Positions 10,001-17,502 of a stretch of DNA of 64,000 bases are shown here, one piece after another (the stretch's first letter is position 1; every line of letters begins with the position of its first letter). The translations under genes were made by a program, and so were the position numbers. The DNA comes from Sporocytophaga sp. (GTDB lineage Bacteria > Bacteroidota > Bacteroidia > Cytophagales > Cytophagaceae), in contig JANQAB010000009.1 in NCBI GenBank assembly GCA_024707265.1, forward strand, positions 1 through 64,000. Reading direction: 5' to 3'. The notes beneath the pieces were generated by a model. It made no database searches. It had not been told where the DNA came from and saw nothing but the letters and a program-made list of their open reading frames with translations.

Positions 10001-11812
10001 TCTTAACAGTTACATCGAAGGTTCCAATCACATTGGAGGTGGTCGAACAAGTCAGCGAAGTACCCGCAGCATTGACTGCACAGAACCGCAATTCTGATTC
10101 CCCACCGACACCGTGGTCGCCGAATCGAAAGCGGTACCGGTGATGGTCAACGACACCGTCGACTGAGTGAGCGCCGGATTCGGCGTGACCTGATCAACGC
10201 TCAAATCGGGGAACTGATTCGGCGTGACCGCGGCTCCGACCAAGGATGTTCCACCTGGTACCAGCGTCGTAGGCGACCCGCCGCTCAATGTCGCCGAGCC
10301 GATCGAGTTCGTCGCCGCATCGGCCCAATACAGGTACCGCTCACTGCCTGCCAGGCCATACGGATTGGTGCCCGCCGGAATCAGATTGGGAGTCGCCTGA
10401 TCCGGATGAGCCAACGGCACACTGCCGATCGAAGGATTAGCAACCATCCCGAAGTTGCTCCAGAAGAGACTCCCACCGGAGACGACAAGTCCGTAAGGCT
10501 GATTGATCGTGGTGTACGCCTGAGGGCCGTTGACGAAGTTCGGGTTGGCCGAAGCCGGGTTGTTCAGCGGCGCCTGGCCGATCTGATTGTTCGCGGTATC
10601 GCCCCAATAAACGTTGCCGGAATCAACCGCGATCCCATACGGCGTCGTACCCGATCCGGTGTTGACGAAAGTGCTGGCCGTGCCACCGCCGATGGGCGCC
10701 CGCCCGATCGTGCCGGACTGCGGATTCGTCCAATAGATGTAACTGCCATCCACCGCAATCCCGAACGGATTTGCCACCGCCGCGCCTTGTACAAACGTGG
10801 CGTTGAAGTCGGTGACACCATCCAGCCGAACCCGGCCGATCGAGTTCGTCCCGGTGTTGGCCCAGTACAGATATTCACTGTCAGCCGCGATCTCGCTGGG
10901 CGCATTCAGGCCAGTAGTAATAAATGCGGGGCAAGTACCGCCGCAACTGGCCACACCACTGGCGTTCAACGGCGCCCGGCCGATCTGCCCGTTCGACGAT
11001 GTCCAATACAGATAGTTGGGAGCATCGCTGGTGAGCGTTCCTTTGAGGTTCGCCCTTCGCACCGGTGAAATCGGCACCGCTCACATTGCACCCCGAGAGC
11101 ACCGCCCGCTCAGATCCGCACCTTGCAATTTCGCGTTGCTGAGGTTGCATGCTTTGAGCGTGTCATTGCGCAAATCCGCACCTGCCAGATCGCAATTGGA
11201 CAGATTCGCTCCCGGCCCAACCACTCCGGTGCAAGAGCTGGGTGCAGCCGCAGCAGCATGGACAGTACGAAGCAGGTGAACAGTCCGCACGTAGTTGTGG
11301 TCGTACTTCTTGTCGATCCGTTTCGGCGACCGATGATGTTGCGAAACACTGAGCACCACATCGCGCGATTTGCGGATCGTGCGAGCTTGCGCGCGAGTCA
11401 GTTTCAGCCGGAGTTTCTGGTTCAGCTTCGGCGCGACCTTGCGGTTGTTCGCCCGGATGACGCTCGGATGAGCAGCAGTCTTCTTGCCGAAGGCCACCAC
11501 CCGATAACGAAAGTGATCTTGCTTGCCAGGCTGATCGATCAGTTCCCGATTCCACCGAATCGTCGCCGTGATCACTCGCCCGTTCCGGCTCAGCCGAGGC
11601 TTGATCACTTTGATCCCGCGCTGCCCGGTAACCGCTTTGACTTCGACTCCCGGATCGGTCGCTTGCACCCCAGGCGCACTGCTCGCCGAGCCGCCGTCAA
11701 CACCAGCCGCCGCAGGCCCTTGCGCCCGAGCCGCGACGCTGGGAACCAGCATGAGCACGAAGCTGAACACGAGGATCAACCCCGATCGCCACTTGCTCAT
11801 CCCGGTCCTCAT
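6692..11812 (-). CDS. Large secreted protein: signal peptide, pentapeptide repeats, YLYW propeller-like repeats and IPT/TIG domains (frameshifted)
   Basis: One gene of about 1,700 residues, read across six frame changes (near 11105, 11060, 10090, 8680, 8060 and 7020). Order: signal peptide (SGLILVFSFVLMLVPSVAARA); a basic N-terminal domain (VIKPRLSRNGRVITATIRW ... SRDVVLSVSQHH); a short run of pentapeptide repeats (ANLSNCDLAGADLRN); NHL/DUF5050-like repeats with the signature 'YLYW(A/T)N...IGRA.L.G'; a block of five to six IPT/TIG Ig-like domains (ISPATGSLAGG, SGTGF, SLTCTVPAGS); more YLYW repeats; one more IPT; and YLYW repeats to the stop. The start is ATG 11812 (AAGGA 8 bases upstream); ATG 11800 is an alternative. 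Probably an adhesin-like or sensory surface propeller. It lies 55 bases after the upstream gene and 82 before the next, so an operon is likely. Confidence 0.7.
7018..7887 (-). CDS. IPT/YLYW surface protein, last IPT and third propeller-like piece
   Basis: This starts inside an IPT domain (VINPDVQTGTGGPFTITN), continues with another IPT (VSAVSPSTGSLAGGYLMSLS), then four YLYW units (VATDGTYIYWADSGSQVIGR). The frame is interrupted at 7018-7021 by one extra base. Removing it gives VLNAKLVTTQYGAAGVATDG, joining the final piece. Confidence 0.6.
   Translation of the reverse strand: MINPDVQTGTGGPFTITNPAPTVSAVSPSTGSLAGGYLMSLSGTGFIAGTTVQVGSNNCPIVSIAANGKSLSCTVPAGSVSTVNVTVSAPGSSTVNVTNGFSYSNGSSLFWANSGSPASLTGDCSTATSGYGSIGSSNSLAGTSINQCLVVPNSDGSDMSYPGGVATDGTYIYWADSGSQVIGRANADGSDPQILINLGATNASANPTGVAIANGNIYWTDGGFSGSAGSIGYANVNGSSVHQHWITLAAGSSPSGLAITGGTIYWSDSVLNVIGEADLAHGTVLNAKL
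7055..8632 (-). CDS. IPT/YLYW surface protein, second propeller-like piece
   Basis: In frame from 8632 to about 8060 it gives four YLYW-type repeats (MAVDANGIYWSNPTTAGIYK, IAVDATNIYWVDSSLTQIGQ) and the start of an IPT domain (APTVSNISPA). Downstream of 8060 this frame is an Arg/His-rich shadow; the true protein continues in the 7018-7887 frame. Confidence 0.5.
   Translation of the reverse strand: MAVDANGIYWSNPTTAGIYKAPLTGGATASEFVTLADGSEPMGIAVDATNIYWVDSSLTQIGQAPLANPGSVNTNFVNGSNAWSVFNEPGAMAVSGGNLYWANQGDDSIGWVPLTDPGMDTPHTISTDGVPAGIAANGQSLFWTDAGAGNAITQANLDGTNPATFETGSVSLSGIAVVPSIASAPTVSNISPAAGSSRRWPARHHHRHRLPVRSNRNDRRRWLRRHLEQRDADRLHHRARRSRHRSGRRDQSRCPDRHRRPVHDHQSSADGFGSEPLNRFAGRRLSDESVRHRFHRGHHCASRIEQLPNRQHRREREIVELHGSGRFGQHSQRDCERSRQLHGQRDQRLQLFERLQPFLGQQRISRQPHRRLLHRDLRLRKHRLLELTGRHQHQPMSGGSELRWQRHVLPRRRRHRWHLHLLGRFRFAGDRPGKRRWFRSPNPDQPGSHERVGKSHRGSDCERQHLLDRWGFQRIGRVHRIRERQRLVGTSTLDHFGGGKLSVRSGDHRRHHLLVGLGAQRNRRS
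8160..10091 (-). CDS. IPT/YLYW surface protein, IPT/TIG domain block
   Basis: This holds about five consecutive IPT/TIG domains, Ig-like folds recognised by 'P..I..I.P..G...GGT.ITI.GTGF..G..V..G...C' and 'SLTCTVPAGS.G...V.V.N' (for example PPNPVISSIAPATGSIAGGT and SLTCVTPAGSQGGAEVVVTN). A YLYW unit follows (SDGTYLYWINGNSIGRADL). The frame is lost near 8680. IPT domains in bacteria are structural modules of surface proteins. Confidence 0.7.
   Translation of the reverse strand: MRFCAVNAAGTSLTCSTTSNVIGTFDVTVKNTYGQRQTLGNALQFVDTPGFASTAPVTPASATINSSALIRINGVRFVVGADASSSSTVVIGDTPCTVDVGQSTSTTLFCTLANTHSTVQTADVVVTNPSGSVATLSNGFKFQLPPPVISGITPNSGFASQTTDVTIAGTGFQQGAQVAIVNSSYACANVTVAVDGTSITCTVPSNRIGPANVVITNPDAQTDVDSGGFAYLPPNPVISSIAPATGSIAGGTSITVTGTGFVAGAAVSVGGQACANVGVVSPLSLTCVTPAGSQGGAEVVVTNPNGQAGSRSASDAAFSYVIPAPDVTSILPVAGDISGGTTMTINGANLLPTTAVNVGDNACTNIAVAQSGDSLTCTVPAGSAGAADVAVANDTLSTTVAGGFTYGNANHVFWTDGSAGNLGQAEYGGANVDSDLLSGLSTPAGMASDGTYLYWINGNSIGRADLNGRERESGFHHRIASRFSIRIGSRCERHLLVESHHSGHLQGTAHRRCDGQRIRDARRRIRADGHRSRCHEHLLGRLVSDPDRSSTAGESGQCEHQLRQRFQRLECVQRARSHGRVRRESVLGEPRRRQHWLGAVDRSGHGYSAHHLHRWSPGRYRCQWPIVVLDRRRRRQRHHSSES
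10052..11077 (-). CDS. IPT/YLYW surface protein, first propeller-like piece
   Basis: Six or seven repeats of about 40-45 residues of the type 'PYGIAVDSGNVYWGDTANNQ-IGQAPL' occur here. This is an NHL/SMP-30-like pattern in which each unit probably forms one blade of a beta-propeller. The piece then enters an IPT domain (VDQVTPNPALTQSTVSLTIT) where the frame breaks near 10090. The Met at 11077 is not a real start. Confidence 0.65.
   Translation of the reverse strand: MPISPVRRANLKGTLTSDAPNYLYWTSSNGQIGRAPLNASGVASCGGTCPAFITTGLNAPSEIAADSEYLYWANTGTNSIGRVRLDGVTDFNATFVQGAAVANPFGIAVDGSYIYWTNPQSGTIGRAPIGGGTASTFVNTGSGTTPYGIAVDSGNVYWGDTANNQIGQAPLNNPASANPNFVNGPQAYTTINQPYGLVVSGGSLFWSNFGMVANPSIGSVPLAHPDQATPNLIPAGTNPYGLAGSERYLYWADAATNSIGSATLSGGSPTTLVPGGTSLVGAAVTPNQFPDLSVDQVTPNPALTQSTVSLTITGTAFDSATTVSVGNQNCGSVQSMLRVLR
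11081..11812 (-). CDS. IPT/YLYW surface protein, N-terminal piece
   Basis: This open piece carries the signal peptide, the basic N-terminal domain shared with the neighbouring gene at 11868-14010, and about five pentapeptide repeats (CTGVVGPGANLSNCDLAGAD). The frame is lost near 11105. The next bases in another frame give AVLSGCNVSGADFTGA, two more pentapeptides, before the YLYW repeats begin. Confidence 0.65.
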   Translation of the reverse strand: MRTGMSKWRSGLILVFSFVLMLVPSVAARAQGPAAAGVDGGSASSAPGVQATDPGVEVKAVTGQRGIKVIKPRLSRNGRVITATIRWNRELIDQPGKQDHFRYRVVAFGKKTAAHPSVIRANNRKVAPKLNQKLRLKLTRAQARTIRKSRDVVLSVSQHHRSPKRIDKKYDHNYVRTVHLLRTVHAAAAAPSSCTGVVGPGANLSNCDLAGADLRNDTLKACNLSNAKLQGADLSGRCSRGAM

Positions 11813-11867
11813 ATCCCTTGTCCTTCAGTAGATTCGTCGGCTGGTGAGACCACTTGGGCTGCGTGGG

Positions 11868-14010
11868 TTACGGGTAGCAAGCAGCTGGGGGCTCCGGCAG
11901 CGGAGTCGTGCCCGCGCACTGTGCCGCGTTGTGCAAACCGGACGGGGTGTACCCAGTGAGGTTGGCTCCGCCCAGCTGAGTGTTGAGCAAGATCGAGTTC
12001 AACAGGTTGACGCTCATCATGTTCGCTGTATTCATCGACGCACTGGTCAGATTGGCATTGCTGATGTTGTTGCCTTGCAGATCCATACCGTTGAACGTCG
12101 CGTTCTGGAAGTCACCGCCGGTCATCGTTGTGCCTACCAGCGCAGAACTTCCTGCCTCACTGAAGTTGACCCATTCAGCCACGACATTGGTCAGATTCGC
12201 GGCGGCTAGGTTGGCACCGTTGAAGTCGGCGGCGGAATCCTGAACGGTCTGCTGGACCGAATTGGGACCGGTTGCCAGCGACAACTTCGTCCCGGTGAGA
12301 TTTGCATTCGACAGGTTGGAGTTCGACAAGTTGTATGCAGGCGAACCTCCCGGACCGACCAGGCTCATCCCCGACAAGTTGGCGTAGGAGAAGTTGATGT
12401 TCTGCAAGTTCGACGGCAGCGTGGACGGATTCGCGGTCGACGTTCCAAAGGTCGCGAAGGCGAAATTGCCACCGGTCAAGGTCGCACCTGTGAAGTTGAC
12501 CCCGGTCATATCAGCGCCCTGCAACACCAGCCCGGTACTGGTTGAGACGTTGCCCGTCAGATCCTGACCAGCCAGGCTCGCGTTCGTCAGATTCGCATTC
12601 GTCAGGTTGGTTCCGGCCAACGACGGCATCGCCGTAGAAGACAGATTCAGCCCGGAAAGATTCGCCTGAGTCAGATTGAAACCGGTGAGCGAAAAGCCTG
12701 TGATGGTGGCATTGGAAAGATTGACTCCAGCCAAACTCGGAGTGGTGGTACCGCCGTTCGACATACTCGACGCAGTGACACTGGCACCGGTCAAAGTGGT
12801 CTGCGACAGGTCGACTCCCACCAGCCAGGTCTGCGCGCAATCGCCTGGCACCACGAAGTTGATCCCAGTCAGATTCGCGCCGGACAAGATCGCCGAGCCC
12901 AGGTACGAACCGCCCATGCTGCTGCTGAGGATGTTGCTGAAATCGACATTGCTGAAGTTCGCATTGCCCAAGTCGATGTAGTTCTGGCTACCGCAGCTCT
13001 GGCCACCGCCGCCCGCGGTCGACACCGAACTCGGCCCACCCGGCTGGTTGCCGGTGGAGAAGTTGGCGTAATCGACTGTCGCGTTCGTGAAGTTCGTCGT
13101 GCCTGAACCGGTTCCCACCGCGAACTGCGTGAAGTCCTGATAGTCGAAGTTGGTCGACGTCAGATTCACCCCACCAGCGAACGTGGCATTGGTCAAGTTC
13201 GGAAGCGCCCAGGCATTGATGCTCGGATCGAACGAGAAATTGAACCGGTGAGATTCGCGCCGCTTTCGAAGACCGCGTTCGTCAAGTTGGCACCGGCGAA
13301 ATCCGACAACGTGTAGGAACCTCGACCATGTCGATCCAGTGAGTGCGGTATTGGTGAAGTTCGCGGCGTAACTAATGACTTGGCTGCCGCTAGAGGCAGA
13401 TGCGGCACGGGTTTTCGTACCGACGCCACGCCATTTGATCTGACCCAGATGCGCTCCGGACAGATCGATGACGCCTCGGGAGTGATAGAGGTGCCCACCG
13501 ACTTCACTGACAGTCCGCGGCTTGAGTGAGCGGTACTTACCGGCCGCCTGCTTCCCCACATGACGCAAGTGCGTGACGCTGGTGTGGAAGGTCTCGTACA
13601 TATGATCGTTATCAGTCGGAGAGTCGTACCGCTGGCTCACCGAGAGCAGCACCTCGCTCGACTTGGCGAACTTTGGCCTCTTCTGCTGACGCGCACCTTG
13701 ATGTGCGAGACCGCACCGGAAAATCTCGAGTCACCTTGACCGAGACAACCCCCGGTGGCCGACGATCTGCACGGTGTACTTCTTGTCCGTACCAGGACTC
13801 TTGACGGTCTGCGAATCCCACTTGATGTGGGCCGCAAACGCGCGGCCTTTCTTGGTGACTCGCACCTTTGAAACCGCGATGCCGTCCGGCTTCTTGGCAC
13901 TGCGCGGCACTGGCTTGTGCGCACCCCGGCGATGCCGATTGAGCAGCATTCGGCGTTGATCCGCTACCGGATGCCGATGCCGCGCCTACATTCCCCGACT
14001 CGGCATATGC
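11868..14010 (-). CDS. Secreted pentapeptide-repeat protein, 5' end cut by the junction
   Basis: The main frame (stop at 11868) has several hundred residues of A(D/N)LXX pentapeptide repeats (LSNATITGFSLTGFNLTQAN, LSGLNLSSTAMPSLAGTNLT), which fold into a right-handed quadrilateral beta-helix. Before them is a basic domain (SSEVLLSVSQRYDSPTDNDH ... HTSVTHLRHV) matching the N-terminal domain of the next gene. Frame breaks lie near 13240, 13340, 13690-13750 and 13925. The most upstream readable residues are AYAESGNVGAASASGSGS, a typical signal-peptidase site. The rest of the signal peptide should lie beyond 14010, but the sequence there becomes purine-rich junk. The C-terminus ends in a short Cys-containing tail (NAAQCAGTTPLPEPPAACYP). 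Confidence 0.7.
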
Positions 14011-14218
14011 GGGGGATGGAGGGGGGAAGAGGAGGAGGGGGGGGAGATGAGAGGCCGTCAGGGGGTCTTAGGGCTAAGAGTGAAGGATGATAGGGAAGGA
14101 TGAAAATGAGGATAAGGAGGATGAGGGGGTCTTGGCAGAAGGAACTAGAATAGAACGAGAAGAAAGAGAGATGCAAGGAACCTGGAACGGGAAAAGACTC
14201 CAGCTTCGTTCGGAGAGG
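14010..14218. other. Purine-rich low-complexity junction between two unlike genomes
   Basis: The plus strand here is almost all G and A (runs of GGGGG, GGAGGAGG, GAGGATAAGGAGG) with no gene. To the left the sequence is GC-rich actinobacterial, to the right AT-rich Bacteroidota. The left gene is cut inside its signal peptide and the right gene (PfaD type) enters already near its C-terminus. No tRNA, inverted repeat, transposase or integrase is visible. This looks like an assembly or read chimera through low-quality sequence. Confidence 0.75.
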
Positions 14219-14277
14219 AAAAAATTATAGAACTTTTTACAAACAATACAATTCATAGAAGAGCCCGGGCTTCTAAA

Positions 14278-14685
14278 ATGATTCAAGAAAAATATTTCGG
14301 GAAATCATTTGAAAAAATATGGGAAGAGGTAGAAAACTATTTTAAATCTGCCAGGCCGGAAATGCTCGCAAAAATGCAATCCAACCCCAAACTAAAAATG
14401 GCCAATATATTTAAATATTATTTTGTCCTGTCCACTCAATATGCGCTTAATGGGGACTTATCGCGTAAAATTGATTTTCAAATTCAGTGTGGACCTGCCC
14501 TGGGGGCTTTCAACCAATATGTGAAAGGAACAAGCCTCGAAGTCTGGAGAAATCGTCATGTAGATGAAATTGGAATGAAACTAATAAGGGATGCAAGCGA
14601 AATATATCAGAAGGCATTCTCTATTCACCAATCAGAAAGTATAACTAGTCAAAAGAAATTAGAATTTTCACCCTCTTTGATTTAA
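14278..14685 (+). CDS. PfaD-type trans-acting enoylreductase, C-terminal fragment
   Basis: The 135 residues match the C-terminal end of the PfaD / 2-nitropropane-dioxygenase-like family. In trans-AT PKS and PUFA pathways these FMN enzymes reduce the enoyl-ACP intermediate. Key stretches are EKYFGKSFEKIWEEVENYF, NPKLKMANIFKYYFVLSTQY and DFQIQCGPALGAFNQYVKG, corresponding to the family's 'KMA..FRWYLG' and 'DYQIWCGPAMGAFN' region. The frame is open back to about 14200 (KIIELFTNNTIHRRARASK), so the Met at 14278 is internal and the FMN-barrel part was lost at the junction. It precedes the exporter genes by 50 bases and anchors the trans-AT cluster. Recognised from memory of the family; a profile search would settle it. 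Confidence 0.72.
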   Translation: MIQEKYFGKSFEKIWEEVENYFKSARPEMLAKMQSNPKLKMANIFKYYFVLSTQYALNGDLSRKIDFQIQCGPALGAFNQYVKGTSLEVWRNRHVDEIGMKLIRDASEIYQKAFSIHQSESITSQKKLEFSPSLI

Positions 14686-14734
14686 AGATAACTAAGAGAA
14701 TTAAGATAACTAACGCAAATAACTTCCTAATGAA

Positions 14735-15425
14735 ATGAGCATATCAATAGCAGAACTAAGAGGGGTCACTAAAAAATATCAAGTAGGAGAAACAGAAATC
14801 CTGGCCCTCAATAATGTATATTTCAATGTTACAAAAGGCGATTTCATTGTCGTTGCAGGTCCTTCCGGAAGTGGGAAGTCCACATTTCTGAATATACTGG
14901 GAAGTATAGACAAACCCACCTCCGGAAATATCATATTCAATGGTTCAGACATCACTCATGTAAACCTGGAAGCATTGCATCAACTGAGACTAAACAAAAT
15001 AGGATTTGTATTTCAATCATTCAACCTGGTCCCGGTTCTTACTGCATACGAAAACGTAGAACTTCCATTACTCTTTAAAAACATCAGTAAAAAAGAAATT
15101 AAAGAACGTGTTACAACTGTATTGGAAAAAAGTAGGACTTCAAGACAGAATGGATCATTTGCCTGCAAGGCTATCCGGAGGACAGAAGCAACGTGTTGCA
15201 ATAGCCAGAGCATTGGTGGGAAATCCGGAATTGATCATCGCAGACGAACCAACTGCCAACCTTGACAGAAAAACAGCTATATCAATCATGGAACTCATCA
15301 CAAAGCTGAATGAAGATGACAAGGTAACAATTATTGTAGCATCTCATGATCCTTATGTAATAGAAAAAGCAAAAGCAAAAATTGTAATTCAGGATGGTAA
15401 AATATTTAAAGAAGAACTGGTATGA
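14735..15425 (+). CDS. ABC transporter ATP-binding protein, LolD/MacB type (one homopolymer frameshift)
   Basis: A short ATPase of about 230 residues. Walker A is GPSGSGKST, the Q-loop is FVFQSFNLVP, the signature is LSGGQKQR, Walker B is LIIADEP and the H-loop is VASHD. The frame changes at a run of six A near 15124-15130: removing one A gives TVLEKVGLQDRMDHLPARLS, joining the two halves without a gap, so this is probably a sequencing error. The stop overlaps the start of the permease (ATGA), so the two are translationally coupled. LolD/MacB-type ATPases power extraction or efflux of lipophilic substrates from the inner membrane. Here the likely cargo is the cluster's product or a lipid-linked precursor. 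Confidence 0.88.
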
Positions 15426-16711
15426 TACAACATTTTTCAAAAATACTACATTTAGCTTATAGAAATTTATTCAGAAATAAAAGAAGAACTTTATTTGCTA
15501 TATTCATCGCAGCATCAGGTTATGCAGCCATGGCAATAGCATTAGGCTATTACGGATTCTCCATCTATGGCTTGCAGGAGATGACAATCCGTAACGGTTT
15601 TGGAGGTTCTGGAGGCACAGGACATCTCCAGATAAAAGATAACAGAAGCTTAGAAAGTCAGGAAAAATATACATTGGAATTCGGGTTAGCTGATTACCAA
15701 AAAATGATTAAAACCATAAAAAATCAACCAGAAGTAGATTATGTATTACCCAGAATAGAATTTGGCGGCCTTGTTACAACAGGAGACAAATCCTTTCCAT
15801 TTATTGGGTATGGTGTGGAATCTATGCATGAAGCAGCATTAAGAGGTGGACTTTCTGACATTAATCCCAGTCTTAAACTGGGTGAAGAAATCAAACCACT
15901 TGACAAAAACAAATTCGGAATAATTCTTGGTAAAAAACTGGCAAATGCACTTGGGGTAAAAATCGGGGATCCATTGATGCTATACGGGGCCACTGTACAA
16001 GGAGCCGTAAATGCAATTGATGTAGAACTTGTAGGAGTGATGTCTACCGGACTTAATGAAACAGACAAATACTATCTTCTCACCCATATAGACCTGGTAC
16101 AAAGACTAGTAAACACCGACAAAATAAGTCTTATATCTGTAATGTTTAAAAACAGAGACTCATTGGACTACAAATTAAGCAAAGTCCAAAGTATCCTGGC
16201 TTCTTCCAAAGGACCTGGCAACAACGAAACGATCGGCGTGATAACCTGGGAAACACTGGCAGAATATTATACAGCGGCAAAAGATCTATTCAACATGATC
16301 TTTAGTTTTATGGGTATCATCATTCTCACCATTGTTATACTTAGCTGCTGGAACATTATGAACATGACAACGATGGAAAGAATCCGTGAAATAGGTACAT
16401 TAAGAGCAATAGGATTAAAAAACACAAATATTACATTTATCTTTTTACTGGAAGCATTTCTGATAAGCATAATAGGACTTCTGATAGGAATAATAGCACA
16501 GGTAATTTTATCCAATATCATTAATGCGTTAAATATTGAAATGCCACCTGTGCCAGGTATGAACCAGGGTTATGCATTACAGGTATATACCCTATCTCCT
16601 TATCACCTGTTCATAGCGATTGCAGTGGTCTTGGCTATTACGTTATCAAGTCTTTCTGCATTCTTTATCATAAGAAAACTAACTATAGTAGAATCATTAG
16701 AACACGCTTAA
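15422..16711 (+). CDS. ABC transporter permease, FtsX/MacB-like
   Basis: 429 residues. An N-terminal membrane helix follows AYRNLFRNKRRTLFAIFIAA, then a large periplasmic MacB-type domain (about 50-270), then three C-terminal helices typical of the FtsX family (MIFSFMGIIILTIVILSCWN; FIFLLEAFLISIIGLLIGII; IAIAVVLAITLSSLSAFFII). The signature ERIREIGTLRAIGLKN sits before the second of these. It forms the transporter with the ATPase, whose gene it overlaps by four bases. A LolA-like protein and an outer-membrane barrel follow at once, which suggests an envelope-spanning export route for the PKS/NRPS product. Lipoprotein transport is the alternative. Confidence 0.87.
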   Translation: MIQHFSKILHLAYRNLFRNKRRTLFAIFIAASGYAAMAIALGYYGFSIYGLQEMTIRNGFGGSGGTGHLQIKDNRSLESQEKYTLEFGLADYQKMIKTIKNQPEVDYVLPRIEFGGLVTTGDKSFPFIGYGVESMHEAALRGGLSDINPSLKLGEEIKPLDKNKFGIILGKKLANALGVKIGDPLMLYGATVQGAVNAIDVELVGVMSTGLNETDKYYLLTHIDLVQRLVNTDKISLISVMFKNRDSLDYKLSKVQSILASSKGPGNNETIGVITWETLAEYYTAAKDLFNMIFSFMGIIILTIVILSCWNIMNMTTMERIREIGTLRAIGLKNTNITFIFLLEAFLISIIGLLIGIIAQVILSNIINALNIEMPPVPGMNQGYALQVYTLSPYHLFIAIAVVLAITLSSLSAFFIIRKLTIVESLEHA

Positions 16712-16725
16712 GATTTACCTCTTTT

Positions 16726-17502
16726 ATGAAAATTAAACTTCAGGGTTTTCTTGCATTTTTTGCATTAGCCCTTTTTACATCTTCCACAATGTACATTTCA
16801 GAAAAAACTCCGGAACAGATTCTGAAAGAGGCTGAAAGCAAAAGATCACCATGGACACAAATGTCTATGACTGCAGAGTTAAACACTAATGCAAAATCTG
16901 GCACAACCAAAAGTATTTATAAAGTCTATTTTAAAGACGAAATAAACACATTGGTGGCATTTCTGGAACCTCAATTCGAAAAAGGTAATTTACTTCTCAT
17001 GGTCGATGCCGATTTATGGTATTATGTAAGAGAAACCAAAAAGCCTACCCGTATTACACCTGTACAAAGATTATCCGGATCTGTTTCTTATGGCGATCTT
17101 GCCAGACTTGGATGGTCTAAAGATTATACAATTGTCTCAAGTGAAGAAACTGAATTAAAAACCGAAATTGGCACATCGGAAACTTACCTGTTAAATCTTG
17201 CTGCTAAATCACAAGGAGCTACTTATCAAAAAATAAAATTATGGATAGATAAAAAGACTTCAAAACCATTAAAATCAGAAGTATTTCTGTTATCCGGAAA
17301 GATGTATAAAACAATGCTCTTTACAAAGTACGAAATCGTCAACAATAAAGAAGTCAACTCACAGATCGAATTTACAGATCATTTTAATGCAAATCAAAAA
17401 TCTGTATTGAACTTTTCAAAAATTGCACAAGAGAAAACAATTCCAAATAGATTTTTTATAAAAACTTCCTTAGCAGAAGTATCAGATGAGGTTAGTGAAT
17501 AA
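16726..17502 (+). CDS. LolA-like periplasmic (outer-membrane lipoprotein-sorting) protein
   Basis: 258 residues starting with a signal peptide (MKIKLQGFLAFFALALFTSS). The mature part has the LolA/LppX half-barrel pattern of amphipathic strands (QMSMTAELNTNAKSGTTKSI; LWYYVRETKKPTRITPVQRL; KIKLWIDKKTSKPLKSEVFL; FTKYEIVNNKEVNSQIEFTD). The YVRETKKPTRITPVQRLSGS segment is typical of the 'outer membrane lipoprotein-sorting' LolA_like family. Such proteins carry a lipophilic ligand across the periplasm. The gene lies 14 bases after the permease and its end overlaps the next gene by 17 bases. Inferred role: periplasmic carrier for the exported metabolite or lipid. Confidence 0.78.
   Translation: MKIKLQGFLAFFALALFTSSTMYISEKTPEQILKEAESKRSPWTQMSMTAELNTNAKSGTTKSIYKVYFKDEINTLVAFLEPQFEKGNLLLMVDADLWYYVRETKKPTRITPVQRLSGSVSYGDLARLGWSKDYTIVSSEETELKTEIGTSETYLLNLAAKSQGATYQKIKLWIDKKTSKPLKSEVFLLSGKMYKTMLFTKYEIVNNKEVNSQIEFTDHFNANQKSVLNFSKIAQEKTIPNRFFIKTSLAEVSDEVSE

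Noticed and set aside
612..10097. Many long plus-strand open frames in the GC-rich part (for example 8610-10097 and 5640-6389)
   Set aside because: They are antisense shadows of the minus-strand surface genes: Arg/Gly/Asp/His-rich, no domain pattern, no ribosome sites. The minus strand gives clear IPT, YLYW and pentapeptide repeats.
14010..14218. G-rich tract as a regulatory or G-quadruplex element, or as an island boundary
   Set aside because: It lies exactly where two incompatible genomes meet and both flanking genes are cut. No attachment site or mobility gene is near. An artefact explains it better.
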